DNA from: Thermoflexus hugenholtzii JAD2 | GTDB lineage: Bacteria > Pseudomonadota > Gammaproteobacteria > Burkholderiales > Burkholderiaceae | Direction: 5' to 3' | Assembly (NCBI GenBank): GCA_943325205.2 | Contig: CALPOM020000008.1 | Span: forward strand, 1 to 36,137 | DNA: 36,137 nt | In this document: positions 27,561 through 36,137 of the stretch, one piece after another | How the letters are laid out: every line of letters starts with the position of its first letter | Numbering within the stretch: position 1 is the stretch's first letter | The notes under the pieces: generated by a model | The model's database searches: none | What the model was told of the DNA's origin: nothing | The model's input: the letters and a program-made list of their open reading frames with translations, nothing else | Position numbers and translations under genes: made by a program

Positions 27561-28624
27561 ATGTACAAAAATCTTCGACTCCCATTTAGTGCATGTAATC
27601 TATTCACGCCTCATTTATTTTTAAATCGACTTACGAGCCCCCTCTGTAAACTTCTTCAAACTGGGCTACCCTTACTCATATTTTCAACATCTTTTTTTCT
27701 ATCGCCCATGCGCAACCATATCCGAGTCGGCCAATTAAAATCATTATTCCATTTCCCCCAGGCGGCCCTACTGACTTATTTGGCAGGCAATATGCGCAGT
27801 CCATGTCAATCGCACTGAATAATCCCGTAGTGGCTGAAAATAAAGGTGGAGCGGCAGGCGCAATTGGTTCCGCAGAAGTAAAACGTAGTAAACCAGATGG
27901 CTATACGCTCTTGTTTGGAACCATTTCTACCCATGGTCTATACAACCTTTTAAATAGTAAGCCACAGTACGATGCAGTAAAAGATTTTAGTCACGTCGCA
28001 ATGATCGGCGAAGCACCTGTGGGTTTTGCGGTTCACCCATCGATGCCCAATACGCTGAAAGAATTTGTCCAACTCGTCCGAAGTAACCCTACTAAATACC
28101 AATATGGCTCAGCAGGCGAAGGAACTTTCCTTCATATAGCTGGGGAACAACTCAAGTTGGCTAATGGAAATCTGCCTATCCAACATATCCCCTATCGGGG
28201 TAGCGGCCAGTCCTTACCTGCTCTGATGGCCGGCGAAGTCAGTATGACTGCAGATACATTAAGTGTTTTAATTCATCAACATCGCGCTGGCAAAATACGT
28301 ATCCTTGGACTTGGCTCAAGTAAGCGCTTTTTGATTGCCCCAGATATTCCAACAGTGAATGAAGCTCTCGGTTTAAAGAATTTTGAAACAATGGCTTGGT
28401 ATGTCATCATGGCACCCATAGGGCTACCCAGCAATATAATGACTGAACTAACTATTGCATCAAATAAAGCCCTCTCCGATCCGGTAATGATCGAAAAACT
28501 CAATTCTTTATCAATTCAACCAACGGTTGACATAACCGATACGAAAGCAACGGACTTCATTAAACATGAAATCAATAAATTAACGCCACTGATCCAAGCC
28601 TTAAGCATTAAATTGGCTGAATAA
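27561..28624 (+). pseudogene. Bug/TctC substrate-binding protein gene with frameshift in a T7 run (27692-27698)
   Basis: ORF 27561-27818 carries the start (SD TGGAGG) and signal hydrophobic core; the other frame reads SIAHAQPYPSRPIKIIIPFPPGGPTDLFGRQYAQSMSIALNN into the 27803-28624 ORF. One extra T restores a full Bug protein. Confidence 0.88.
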
Positions 28625-28626
28625 CT

Positions 28627-29586
28627 TTATAAATATTCTTTAAAAAAAGCTTTCATATGTCCAATAACCACCAAAAAAGTCTTTGGGTTGCGTGGCTCAT
28701 ACACATCGACATGATTAGCCTTTGGTAAGACGATCAGTCTTTTAGGCTCTTGAGCATGATCGTAAAAGCTTTGCGCTTCAGACAGGGGAACCATCGTATC
28801 GCGCTCTGCATGAATAAATAAACAAGCTCTTGGGGCAATTAAACTGGCCTTTTCTTCTGGCACAAAGACAGTCCCTAAATCATAACTTTCCATCGGATAT
28901 CCCTCTGGATATCCTTCTGCTGTTTTATACATCGTATCAATAGCATCTCGCTCGGCTCTTCCCGAGGGCACTAAAGTGCCATAGGGTACACGCTTAGACT
29001 GACCAGTCATCACTCGACGAATCCGATCTTCTTTTAATTCATCCTCCCAGTCTAACCACTCTCCATAAGTTCTTTTTGATCGAAAGGATCGCCCAACATT
29101 TGCTGGTGAACCAACCGACACGACACATTTAAAGTCAGTTGACTGGGCAGCAGCTTGGATCGCAATAGTGCCCCCAAAACTAGTTCCATATAAAGCAATT
29201 CGCTGCGGATCAACTTCGGCGCGTTGCTGGAGATAAATCAAAGCACTCATCGTGTCCGCAACCTGCTCCCACGGATTATTGCGTAAACGAATCCCCTCAC
29301 TGTCACCAAAGCCGCGATGAAAAAAATCTAGCGTGTTGTACCCAGCCTGAGTTAACTCACGAACGTAACTTGGCATATAAATATCTTTTCGGCCAGAGTA
29401 CCCATGCAAACAAATAATCGTAGGTGATCTCTGACCTCTTTTTGCATTGACAGCGGCGGTAAAGCGCCCAGACAACCGAAGACCATCACTATAAAAATAA
29501 ACCGACTCCGAGCTGTCCAGCTGCTTGGCTAGCTTGGGCTTTGTTTTCGATGAGTTAAGGACCAAAGTCGTAGGTACTTTTTTCAT
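28627..29586 (-). CDS. Alpha/beta hydrolase (dienelactone hydrolase-like)
   Basis: IICLHGYSGRKD, FFHRGFGDSEG, ALYGTSFGG nucleophile elbow, PKANHVDVY. Confidence 0.9.
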   Translation of the reverse strand: MKKVPTTLVLNSSKTKPKLAKQLDSSESVYFYSDGLRLSGRFTAAVNAKRGQRSPTIICLHGYSGRKDIYMPSYVRELTQAGYNTLDFFHRGFGDSEGIRLRNNPWEQVADTMSALIYLQQRAEVDPQRIALYGTSFGGTIAIQAAAQSTDFKCVVSVGSPANVGRSFRSKRTYGEWLDWEDELKEDRIRRVMTGQSKRVPYGTLVPSGRAERDAIDTMYKTAEGYPEGYPMESYDLGTVFVPEEKASLIAPRACLFIHAERDTMVPLSEAQSFYDHAQEPKRLIVLPKANHVDVYEPRNPKTFLVVIGHMKAFFKEYL

Positions 29587-29594
29587 TTTTTAAG

Positions 29595-30056
29595 TTATTG
29601 CTTCTCAAATCCCGGATCAAAGAAGCCCTTCTCCATCTTGCCATCAACTGGACTACCATGTATGCCATGCGATAAATCTTTCACAGCTAAAAACACCACA
29701 TCGCCGTCTTGCGTGGCAACTGTAGAGTGCACAATATTTGCTGGAAAATACAATAGTGTGCCAGGCCCACAAAGCTGTTCTGGCTGATCTCCAACTTGCA
29801 CTCGTAATGTCCCCTGAACAATATAATTCCACTGCTCATTGGGATGTGTGTGTGGTTTAGCGCCAGTTCCTTTAGCTTTCGTAACTAAGGCCACTTGCAT
29901 TCTTTCACCCTCAACAACTGGGCCAAATGCCGTTGAGTACCCAATACCCGCATCAATTCCGGCTAACTGGGACATCGGAAATATATATTTACCATCGCCA
30001 GCTTTTAAAGCGCCAGCTGTTTTGGTATTGTCTGTTGCCTGTATTACAGATTGCAT
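29595..30056 (-). CDS. Cupin domain-containing protein
   Basis: GAKPHTHPNEQWNYIVQGTLRVQVGDQPEQLCGPGTLLYFPANIVHS. Confidence 0.88.
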   Translation of the reverse strand: MQSVIQATDNTKTAGALKAGDGKYIFPMSQLAGIDAGIGYSTAFGPVVEGERMQVALVTKAKGTGAKPHTHPNEQWNYIVQGTLRVQVGDQPEQLCGPGTLLYFPANIVHSTVATQDGDVVFLAVKDLSHGIHGSPVDGKMEKGFFDPGFEKQ

Positions 30057-30071
30057 CGCACTTCTCCTTAT

Positions 30072-31049
30072 TTAATCGATTTTTGCGCCAGAATCCTTAA
30101 CAATTTTGGCAAACTTAATGTATTCACTCCGGACTATTTTTCCAAATTCTGCCGATGTATTCCCAACTGGATCCGCTCCTTCTCGAATAAATCGCTCTGC
30201 AACTTCGGGGTGCTTAATGACTTTTACCGCTTCACGATGAATCCGGTCCACGATTTCTTGCGGAGTATTCGCTGGTACAAACAATCCAAACCAAGTATTT
30301 ATATCAAAGCCGGCTAAACCTGACTCAGCTAAAGTCGGCGTTTCAGGACTTGCTAGGGAACGATTCAAGGTGGTTACAGCGATAGCCTTCAGACGATTTG
30401 ATTTTACTAGAGGTAAAACTGCCACAATTGGTGCAAATGCTATTTGTACCTCGCCAGCGACAGCCGCATTGATAGCAGGCCCAGCGCCTTTATAGGGGAC
30501 ATGGGTTAATTTAAGGTTTGTTGCCCCATTAAACATCTCTCCAGCTAAATGACTCCCAGCACCATTACCTGAGGAAGAAAAGTTGAGATCACCTGGCTTT
30601 GCCTTGGCATAAGCAATCAACTCTTTGACATTATTGGCTGGAATACTTGGATGCACAACCATCATAAAAGGCATTTGGGCCACCATCGTTACTGGCACCA
30701 TATCTTTTAATGTGTCGTAATTCAGTTTTTTATATAAGTGAGGGGCAATCACCGTTAAGGTGGATTGTGCTAATAAAATTGTGTAACCATTTGGTGGAGA
30801 CTTGGTCATTAATTCTGCCGCGATCGTCCCTGACGCCCCAGCACGATTTTCAATCACAATACTTTGACCAAAGGCCTCTGTTAAACGATTACTCATCGTG
30901 CGTGCAATAAAATCAGCTCCGCCACCAGGGGCTGCAGGTACTAGTATTTTTATAGGCTTGTCTGGATACTCATTAGCCAAAGCCCCACCAAAAGTATGCA
31001 TCAATACCAGACAAAATCCTAAAATACCTGTGAAAGAACTAGACCTCAT
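30072..31049 (-). CDS. Bug/TctC family substrate-binding protein
   Basis: NEYPDKPIKILVPAAPGGGADFIARTMS; HVPYKGAGPAINAAVAGE. Confidence 0.93.
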   Translation of the reverse strand: MRSSSFTGILGFCLVLMHTFGGALANEYPDKPIKILVPAAPGGGADFIARTMSNRLTEAFGQSIVIENRAGASGTIAAELMTKSPPNGYTILLAQSTLTVIAPHLYKKLNYDTLKDMVPVTMVAQMPFMMVVHPSIPANNVKELIAYAKAKPGDLNFSSSGNGAGSHLAGEMFNGATNLKLTHVPYKGAGPAINAAVAGEVQIAFAPIVAVLPLVKSNRLKAIAVTTLNRSLASPETPTLAESGLAGFDINTWFGLFVPANTPQEIVDRIHREAVKVIKHPEVAERFIREGADPVGNTSAEFGKIVRSEYIKFAKIVKDSGAKID

Positions 31050-31082
31050 TGATGCACTCTCCTAATTATTTGTTCTAATCCC

Positions 31083-31116
31083 AGTGCATGAAGCTGACAA
31101 TCAGTTCTCGTGCACT
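31083..31116. repeat. Long imperfect stem-loop AGTGCATGAAGCTGA-CAA-TCAGTTCTCGTGCACT
   Basis: About 15 bp of pairing with one bulged C and two wobble positions (read as + strand); in the gap between two same-strand Bug genes. Confidence 0.6.
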
Positions 31117-31176
31117 ACCTAACTAAGCCAAAACCTAATCTTAAAATTGAAACGTTCAAGACTATCTTATCCTAAT

Positions 31177-32166
31177 CTATTCGCCTTTGATTCGATTCTC
31201 ACGTATCAATTTACTATATCGACTATTTTCAGCCGCTAGAAAGGCGCGATATTCCTCCACGGTTGAATTCTGGGCTTCAAATCCCATCTCTGAAAAACGT
31301 CGAATAATCTCCGGATCTAACATCACCTTACGAATGCTAGTCGCTAAATCTTGCACAACCTCTTTAGAGGCACCAGCTGGTAAAAATACACCCCATGAGT
31401 TTACCGCTACAAAATTCGTTAAACCACTCTCGACAAATGTCGGGACATCTGGCAATAATGGAAATCTTTTCGGGGTAGTTACTGCTAAAGCACGTAACTT
31501 TCCCGACTTGATGAATGACATCACGGGTGCAGCGTCTGTAAACTGAAACTGAATCTGTCCTGCAGCCAAGTCATTAATCGCAGCAATTCCACCCTTGTAA
31601 GGCACGTGCACAGTCTGTATCCCAGCAAAACTATTAAACATCTCGGCCCCTAAATGCGCCGCAGTTCCAACTCCGCCCGAACCAAAATTAATCCCACCTA
31701 ATTGATTTTTTGCTGCCGCAATGAGATCTGCAACAGTGCGATACGGGGCTGCTGCATTAACCATCAAAATACTCGGTCCAGTGGCAATTAAGGCAACTGG
31801 TGTAAAGTCCCTAGCCATGTCATATGGAACCTTTGAGAGTAATGGAGAAACAATGGTTGAACCCTGTGCTCCAAATAAAAAAGTATAGCCATCTGCTGGC
31901 TGACTTGCTGCATAAACCATCCCAATCGAACCAGCAGCACCTGCACGGTTTTCGACTACGACAGTTTGCTTCCACAAATCTCCAAGTTTTTGCGCCAGAA
32001 TCCGCGCCATAATATCTGAGCTTCCTCCAGCAGGATTAGTCACCACAACCTTCACTGACTTCTGCGGATAAACCTGGGCAACTGACCAGAGCGGCATGAT
32101 CAGTAGGATATAAAAACTGATCAACTGCAGAGTGCGAAAAAAATTAGCGCAAGGCATGAGTCTCAT
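31177..32166 (-). CDS. Bug/TctC family substrate-binding protein
   Basis: SVAQVYPQKSVKVVVTNPAGGSSDIMARILAQ; HVPYKGGIAAINDLAAGQ. Confidence 0.93.
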   Translation of the reverse strand: MRLMPCANFFRTLQLISFYILLIMPLWSVAQVYPQKSVKVVVTNPAGGSSDIMARILAQKLGDLWKQTVVVENRAGAAGSIGMVYAASQPADGYTFLFGAQGSTIVSPLLSKVPYDMARDFTPVALIATGPSILMVNAAAPYRTVADLIAAAKNQLGGINFGSGGVGTAAHLGAEMFNSFAGIQTVHVPYKGGIAAINDLAAGQIQFQFTDAAPVMSFIKSGKLRALAVTTPKRFPLLPDVPTFVESGLTNFVAVNSWGVFLPAGASKEVVQDLATSIRKVMLDPEIIRRFSEMGFEAQNSTVEEYRAFLAAENSRYSKLIRENRIKGE

Positions 32167-32258
32167 AAATCTTCCTTATTTAAGGTTAATAATATTCTGC
32201 ACCATTGTACGTAATTCTCTACATAGTGACTATTACTTCTTATTAGGGCCTTTTAGTC

Positions 32259-32273
32259 AATTACAATGTAATT
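32259..32273. promoter_or_regulatory. 15-bp palindrome AATTACA-A-TGTAATT
   Basis: Perfect 7-bp arms in the divergent gap between Bug (start 32166, -) and azlC (start 32431, +). Confidence 0.35.
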
Positions 32274-32430
32274 CGGAAGTCACCCTAGGGCAGTGCTCTA
32301 GTAATTTGTAATGGTTACCCGCCAAATGATATCAAGAATATTTTTTAAAGTTATTGAATGAACTCTTACACTTCTGAATATCTAGCTATCAACAATTAAT
32401 GTGTATATTAGAGCTTTATAGATCCTTATC

Positions 32431-33162
32431 GTGCAGAAAAACTCTCTATTCAGTCAATTCAATTTCCCTCCTGAGTTTTTAGCAGGTATACAAGCCATGC
32501 TAGAGCTCAGTGTTGGATTATTTGCATGGTCCGTTGTCACTAATCTGGCGATTCTCAAAATGGGGTTAGGCCCATGGGAGACAGTCGGTATGACGACGAT
32601 GATTTATGCAGGGTCCTCGCAAATTGCAGTTCTACCGCTTATTTTTGCAGAGTATCCTTTTTGGACGATTTGGATTACAGCGCTGATTATCAATATTCGC
32701 TTTTTATTATTTAGCGCCTCTTTACAACCACATTTTAAACATCTACCGATACATCAACGCATGACCTTAGGGTACTTTAATGGCGATATGAGCTATGTGC
32801 GTTTTATTGCAAAATACCCCCAGCCATCACCTCTCCATAATAAACAAGATGTGTTGAATTTTTTTCTAGGGGCTTCGCTGACAAATTGGGTCGTTTGGCA
32901 AAGTGGCTTAGTTGTCGCCGTGGTATTTGGTAGCCAAATACCTAATTCTTGGGGCCTTGAATTTGCCGGAACTTTAGCACTCGTGACTCTGATCATCCCA
33001 TCTATCAAATCTCCAACCGCTATTCTTTCAGCACTTGCCGCTATAGCGACGTGTATCCTAACAATTAATTTACCCTATCGCTTAGCAATTATTTGCTCTG
33101 TTATTGCCGGCATAATCACTGCGATGGTATCAGACAAAGTACTCAAAAAAGGCTCTCAATGA
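32431..33162 (+). CDS. azlC: AzlC family branched-chain amino acid exporter large subunit
   Basis: Polytopic; MTTMIYAGSSQIAVLPLIF...INIRFLLFSASLQPHF...LGYFNGDMSYV is typical of AzlC. GTG start. Confidence 0.88.
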   Translation: MQKNSLFSQFNFPPEFLAGIQAMLELSVGLFAWSVVTNLAILKMGLGPWETVGMTTMIYAGSSQIAVLPLIFAEYPFWTIWITALIINIRFLLFSASLQPHFKHLPIHQRMTLGYFNGDMSYVRFIAKYPQPSPLHNKQDVLNFFLGASLTNWVVWQSGLVVAVVFGSQIPNSWGLEFAGTLALVTLIIPSIKSPTAILSALAAIATCILTINLPYRLAIICSVIAGIITAMVSDKVLKKGSQ

Positions 33163-33503
33163 ACGAATTTCATATGTGGCTTGCATTTATCGGGCTAGGT
33201 ATCGTTACTTTGTGTACTAGAAGCTTTTTTTTGCTACTTGGGGCGCGCTTTCAGTTACCAGCAAGTGTTCAAGAATATCTAAAATATGCCCCTATAGCAG
33301 CATTAATTGCGATAGTTATTCCAGAAGTATTTTATATCCGCGATCCAACTACTACTCTCTATACATTCCAATGGCAATGGCCGCAACTCATAGCGACGAT
33401 AAGTGCGGTATTGACTTGCGTAATTACAAAAAGTGTCTTAATTACTATTTTTGGGGGAATCGCCGTTTATTCGTTACTCAAGATCTTTTTACCGGTCATT
33501 TAA
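33159..33503 (+). CDS. azlD: AzlD family transporter small subunit
   Basis: Small hydrophobic protein (MNEFHMWLAFIGLGIVTLCTRSFFLLLG...LKYAPIAALIAIVIPEV); ATGA overlap with azlC. The ORF-track start at 33093 is too early. Confidence 0.88.
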   Translation: MNEFHMWLAFIGLGIVTLCTRSFFLLLGARFQLPASVQEYLKYAPIAALIAIVIPEVFYIRDPTTTLYTFQWQWPQLIATISAVLTCVITKSVLITIFGGIAVYSLLKIFLPVI

Positions 33504-33530
33504 TCAGCTAGTTTTCGTTTGACTTCAAAA

Positions 33531-35438
33531 CTAAGCTCCAACTGGTTTACCATCCTCTCGCCAAATCGCAATCGTCGCTGATCTAGGACGTGAAAACTTT
33601 TCTTGATCAGGCCAAGTGCTTACCGCCTTTGGACTCTTTGGATCACTTCGCTCACTAGCAGTCTCACCTGGATGCTGAATGTTAATAAACATCGTCTTGT
33701 AATCAGATGTCATATCAACGCCAGTAATCTCACAACCATTTGGCCCAATTAAAAAGCGACGAAACTCTTTTGTCACAGGGTCTGCAGCAAACATCATATT
33801 ATTGGTAATGCCAGTGTATGGACCTTTACCTAATGTGCTCGTAGATATATCGGTTTGCGTCCATAAAATTCCTCGCTTATCAAACCACAAACCATCTGGA
33901 GAGCCAAATACATCTCCACGAATATTGCCTTGTAAGTTTTCTTGAGAGCTTTTAGGATCGCCAGCTAAAGTAAATATCTCCCAATAGAAATTTTTACTAG
34001 CCGCGTCAAAATCTTGTGGACGCCACCTAACGATATGCCCGAAAGAATTTTTAGCTCTTGGATTGGCATCATCTACCGGAAAACGATCACCACGTAGTGC
34101 ATTATTAGTTAAAGCTACATATACTTCTTTTGTTTTAGGATGAACAGTAACCCACTCCGCTCGATCCATCGGCGTAGCCTTCACAAAATCAGCCGCTAAG
34201 CGCGCATTAATAAGGATATACGCTTGATCTTCAAAACCATTTTCTTTAGTTAAGCCATCTTGGCCGTGCACTAGCGCAACCCAAGTTCCACTACCTTCTT
34301 TACCGAACTGAGCCACAAACAAAGTACCTTCATCTAATAATTGTGCATTATGTTCGGCATTGCCCGGCAGGTACTTCTTTTTACTAACATAGCGGTAAAC
34401 ATATTCTCCTGCTTGATCATCACCCATATACACAACTACCCGACCATCCTTTGCAATAGTCACTTCAGCCCCTTCGTGCTTAAAGCGACCCAGCGCAGTT
34501 CGCTTAGTCGGTGCAGCATGGGGGTTTCGCGGGTCGATTTCTACTACCCAGCCAAAACGATTTGGCTCGTTAGGCGTCTTATCCACATTAAACCGCTCAT
34601 CAAATTCTTGCCAACGATATCCAAAGCCTTTGTTATTAATACCAATTCGAGCTTCTTCTTTGGTAGGCTCACCTGTTTTAACAAAATAGCCATTAATATT
34701 TTCTTCACAAGTTAAGTAAGTACCCCATGGAGTTACTCCATTTGCACAGTTATTTAAAGTGCCTAAAATCAATTGTCCTTGTGGGTCTGCGGCAGTTTTC
34801 ATGAGGGCGTGGCCAGCGGCTGGGCCACTTACACGACATGGGCTATAGCCCGTAACTCTTCTAGCATAAGGCCCATCAACCACCTCCCACATGCCAGTAG
34901 AACTCTTTTGAATGTGCGCAACTGTCACGCCATGGGCGGCTTGACTCTTGGTAACTTGCTCTTTACCCCAAACCCGCATCCCCTCAGGATGAAGTAAGCC
35001 GTCATCCGTATACTCGTGATTAACTACCCACAAGCCCTTAGTTTTGGAGTTAGCGTCTTCGAAAAAAGCACAGCCATCATGATGCATGCCAAATTGCATT
35101 GCTTGCTTTTGCGCTGATTCATTCACATCATACGAAATGTGCGGGAATTTGCCATTGATAGGATCTCCCCAGGCTGCTACTACTGACCAGCGATATCCCA
35201 TTGGCAAGGAAATATTATCCCTAGACTGGGACATTGGCACTGATTCAAACGTAAATGCCTTAGTCAAACCACCCCAGGCTACAGGCTTTTTTGATTGCGC
35301 AAGTAAGTCACTTGGCACAGAAAATAAGCCTAGCAAGCCAACCGACGTCGATAAAAAAGTTCTTCGCGAGGGGCTAATCGAGAGAATATGATCCTCGTTA
35401 TGCCTGGAATTAACGATAACGTGATCAAATTCATTCAT
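33531..35438 (-). CDS. PhoX family (DUF839) phosphatase with Tat signal
   Basis: SPSRRTFLSTSVGLLGLF twin-arginine signal; GMHHDGCAFFE, WVVNHEYTDDGLLHPEG, GTYLTCEENINGYF; ATG at 35438 with GGAG upstream. Confidence 0.9.
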   Translation of the reverse strand: MNEFDHVIVNSRHNEDHILSISPSRRTFLSTSVGLLGLFSVPSDLLAQSKKPVAWGGLTKAFTFESVPMSQSRDNISLPMGYRWSVVAAWGDPINGKFPHISYDVNESAQKQAMQFGMHHDGCAFFEDANSKTKGLWVVNHEYTDDGLLHPEGMRVWGKEQVTKSQAAHGVTVAHIQKSSTGMWEVVDGPYARRVTGYSPCRVSGPAAGHALMKTAADPQGQLILGTLNNCANGVTPWGTYLTCEENINGYFVKTGEPTKEEARIGINNKGFGYRWQEFDERFNVDKTPNEPNRFGWVVEIDPRNPHAAPTKRTALGRFKHEGAEVTIAKDGRVVVYMGDDQAGEYVYRYVSKKKYLPGNAEHNAQLLDEGTLFVAQFGKEGSGTWVALVHGQDGLTKENGFEDQAYILINARLAADFVKATPMDRAEWVTVHPKTKEVYVALTNNALRGDRFPVDDANPRAKNSFGHIVRWRPQDFDAASKNFYWEIFTLAGDPKSSQENLQGNIRGDVFGSPDGLWFDKRGILWTQTDISTSTLGKGPYTGITNNMMFAADPVTKEFRRFLIGPNGCEITGVDMTSDYKTMFINIQHPGETASERSDPKSPKAVSTWPDQEKFSRPRSATIAIWREDGKPVGA

Positions 35439-35462
35439 AATGCATTGCTCCAATAAAAAGAT

Positions 35463-35504
35463 AATTCCTTATGCTAAGGTAATTGTGTGTCAAATTGGTT
35501 ACAG
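35463..35504 (-). promoter_or_regulatory. Possible Pho-box-like element (CTGTAAC-CAAT-TTGACAC) with downstream dyad and TAGCAT -10-like hexamer
   Basis: Minus-strand reading upstream of the PhoX-type gene; half-sites spaced 11 bp but degenerate relative to CTGTCAT. Confidence 0.3.
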
Positions 35505-35537
35505 TGCTCTTAAGTTTGGGCCTTGAATAGAAAGTAT

Positions 35538-36086
35538 TTATTTCTGGATGGCAAAAGAATATGTCTCGCGTATGGCTTCTTCTGTTGAAATACTCTCTGG
35601 AGTCATGCCTGCTGGTAGCAAAATAACGCCGTCCTCATCAGCCACTACAAAGCACCCAGGAGAAAAGCTGACGCCACCAAATGAGACCGGGATATTAGCT
35701 TTACCAATTCCTAAACGCGAACCCCTGCAAGGAATTGCTCCTAGTGCTTTAACGCCAATTGGCAGTGCATCGATAATTGCCACATCTCGAATCGCGCCAT
35801 AAATAATCAATCCGGCCCACTCGTTTTGAATTGCCAAGCCAGCCATCACGTCACCAAAAACGGCATGCTCTAAAATCCCCGCATTATCGACCACGAGGAC
35901 CATTCCGCGACCGGGCAAATTCACTGCCTCTCTCATTTTTGTGATATCACCATCACATTGAACTGTTTTAATCTCTCCATAAAAGGATCGAATCTGACCA
36001 AAACTTCGAAGTGGGGTCTTACAGACCACAATCTCTGCACAGGCATCACAGAGGTCTGAGGTTTTCTTCATAGTTGATATTGCCAT
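35538..36086 (-). CDS. RraA family protein (HMG/CHA aldolase or regulator-of-RNase-E-like fold)
   Basis: DLCDACAEI, VDNAGILEHAVFGDVMAGLAIQNEWAGLIIYGAIRDVAIIDALPIGVKALGAIP. Confidence 0.9.
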   Translation of the reverse strand: MAISTMKKTSDLCDACAEIVVCKTPLRSFGQIRSFYGEIKTVQCDGDITKMREAVNLPGRGMVLVVDNAGILEHAVFGDVMAGLAIQNEWAGLIIYGAIRDVAIIDALPIGVKALGAIPCRGSRLGIGKANIPVSFGGVSFSPGCFVVADEDGVILLPAGMTPESISTEEAIRETYSFAIQK

Positions 36087-36137
36087 TTTTAAAACTCTCT
36101 TTCTATATCATCTCAGATTTAATTCCAGATTCTTTGA

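Noticed and set aside
31187-31546. 119-aa plus-strand ORF
   Set aside because: Antisense to the Bug gene at 31177-32166; no independent support.
34341-34715. 124-aa plus-strand ORF, and the neighbouring 34773-34997 and 35086-35391 ORFs
   Set aside because: Antisense shadows of the PhoX-type gene; no SD or recognisable domain.
1-36137. CRISPR arrays, tRNA/rRNA genes, transposases, phage, toxin-antitoxin or defence systems
   Set aside because: Scanned by eye; no repeat-spacer structure, RNA-gene signature or matching protein motifs found.

Overview
The window is a densely packed, protein-coding, low-GC stretch that looks betaproteobacterial (Burkholderiales-like; an inference from the abundance of Bug/TctC genes). 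It is essentially a catabolic accessory region. I see about 36 credible genes. No rRNA, tRNA, CRISPR, phage or transposase gene is recognisable. The main feature is eight Bug/TctC-type periplasmic solute-binding proteins, one of them frameshifted, with no TctA or TctB membrane partner in the window. They sit beside small catabolic gene sets: (A) Bug, isopropylmalate-DH-like, Bug, and two tandem MmgE/PrpD genes, divergent from a ThDP enzyme; (B) Bug with an Ldh2-type dehydrogenase; (C) a ten-gene minus-strand operon (Bug, Asp/Glu-racemase-like, CitE-like lyase, acyl-CoA dehydrogenase, CaiB/BaiF CoA-transferase, MaoC hydratase, HIBADH-like, SDR, two cupins), divergent from an IclR regulator followed by an atypical Bug protein; (D) a HisD-like (HpsN-type) dehydrogenase with an SDR, divergent from the frameshifted Bug gene; (E) Bug, cupin and alpha/beta hydrolase. 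Other genes encode a GMC oxidoreductase, an apparently exported SAM methyltransferase, AzlCD, a PhoX-type Tat phosphatase, an RraA-like protein, an orphan ModA-like binding protein and a bacterial PH-domain protein. Several intergenic dyads could be operators or terminators. The best candidates for something undescribed are the IclR-linked CoA-dependent operon with its atypical Bug protein, and the tandem PrpD cluster. I found no evidence for a wholly new class of system. All functional assignments come from reading motifs by eye, without database searches.
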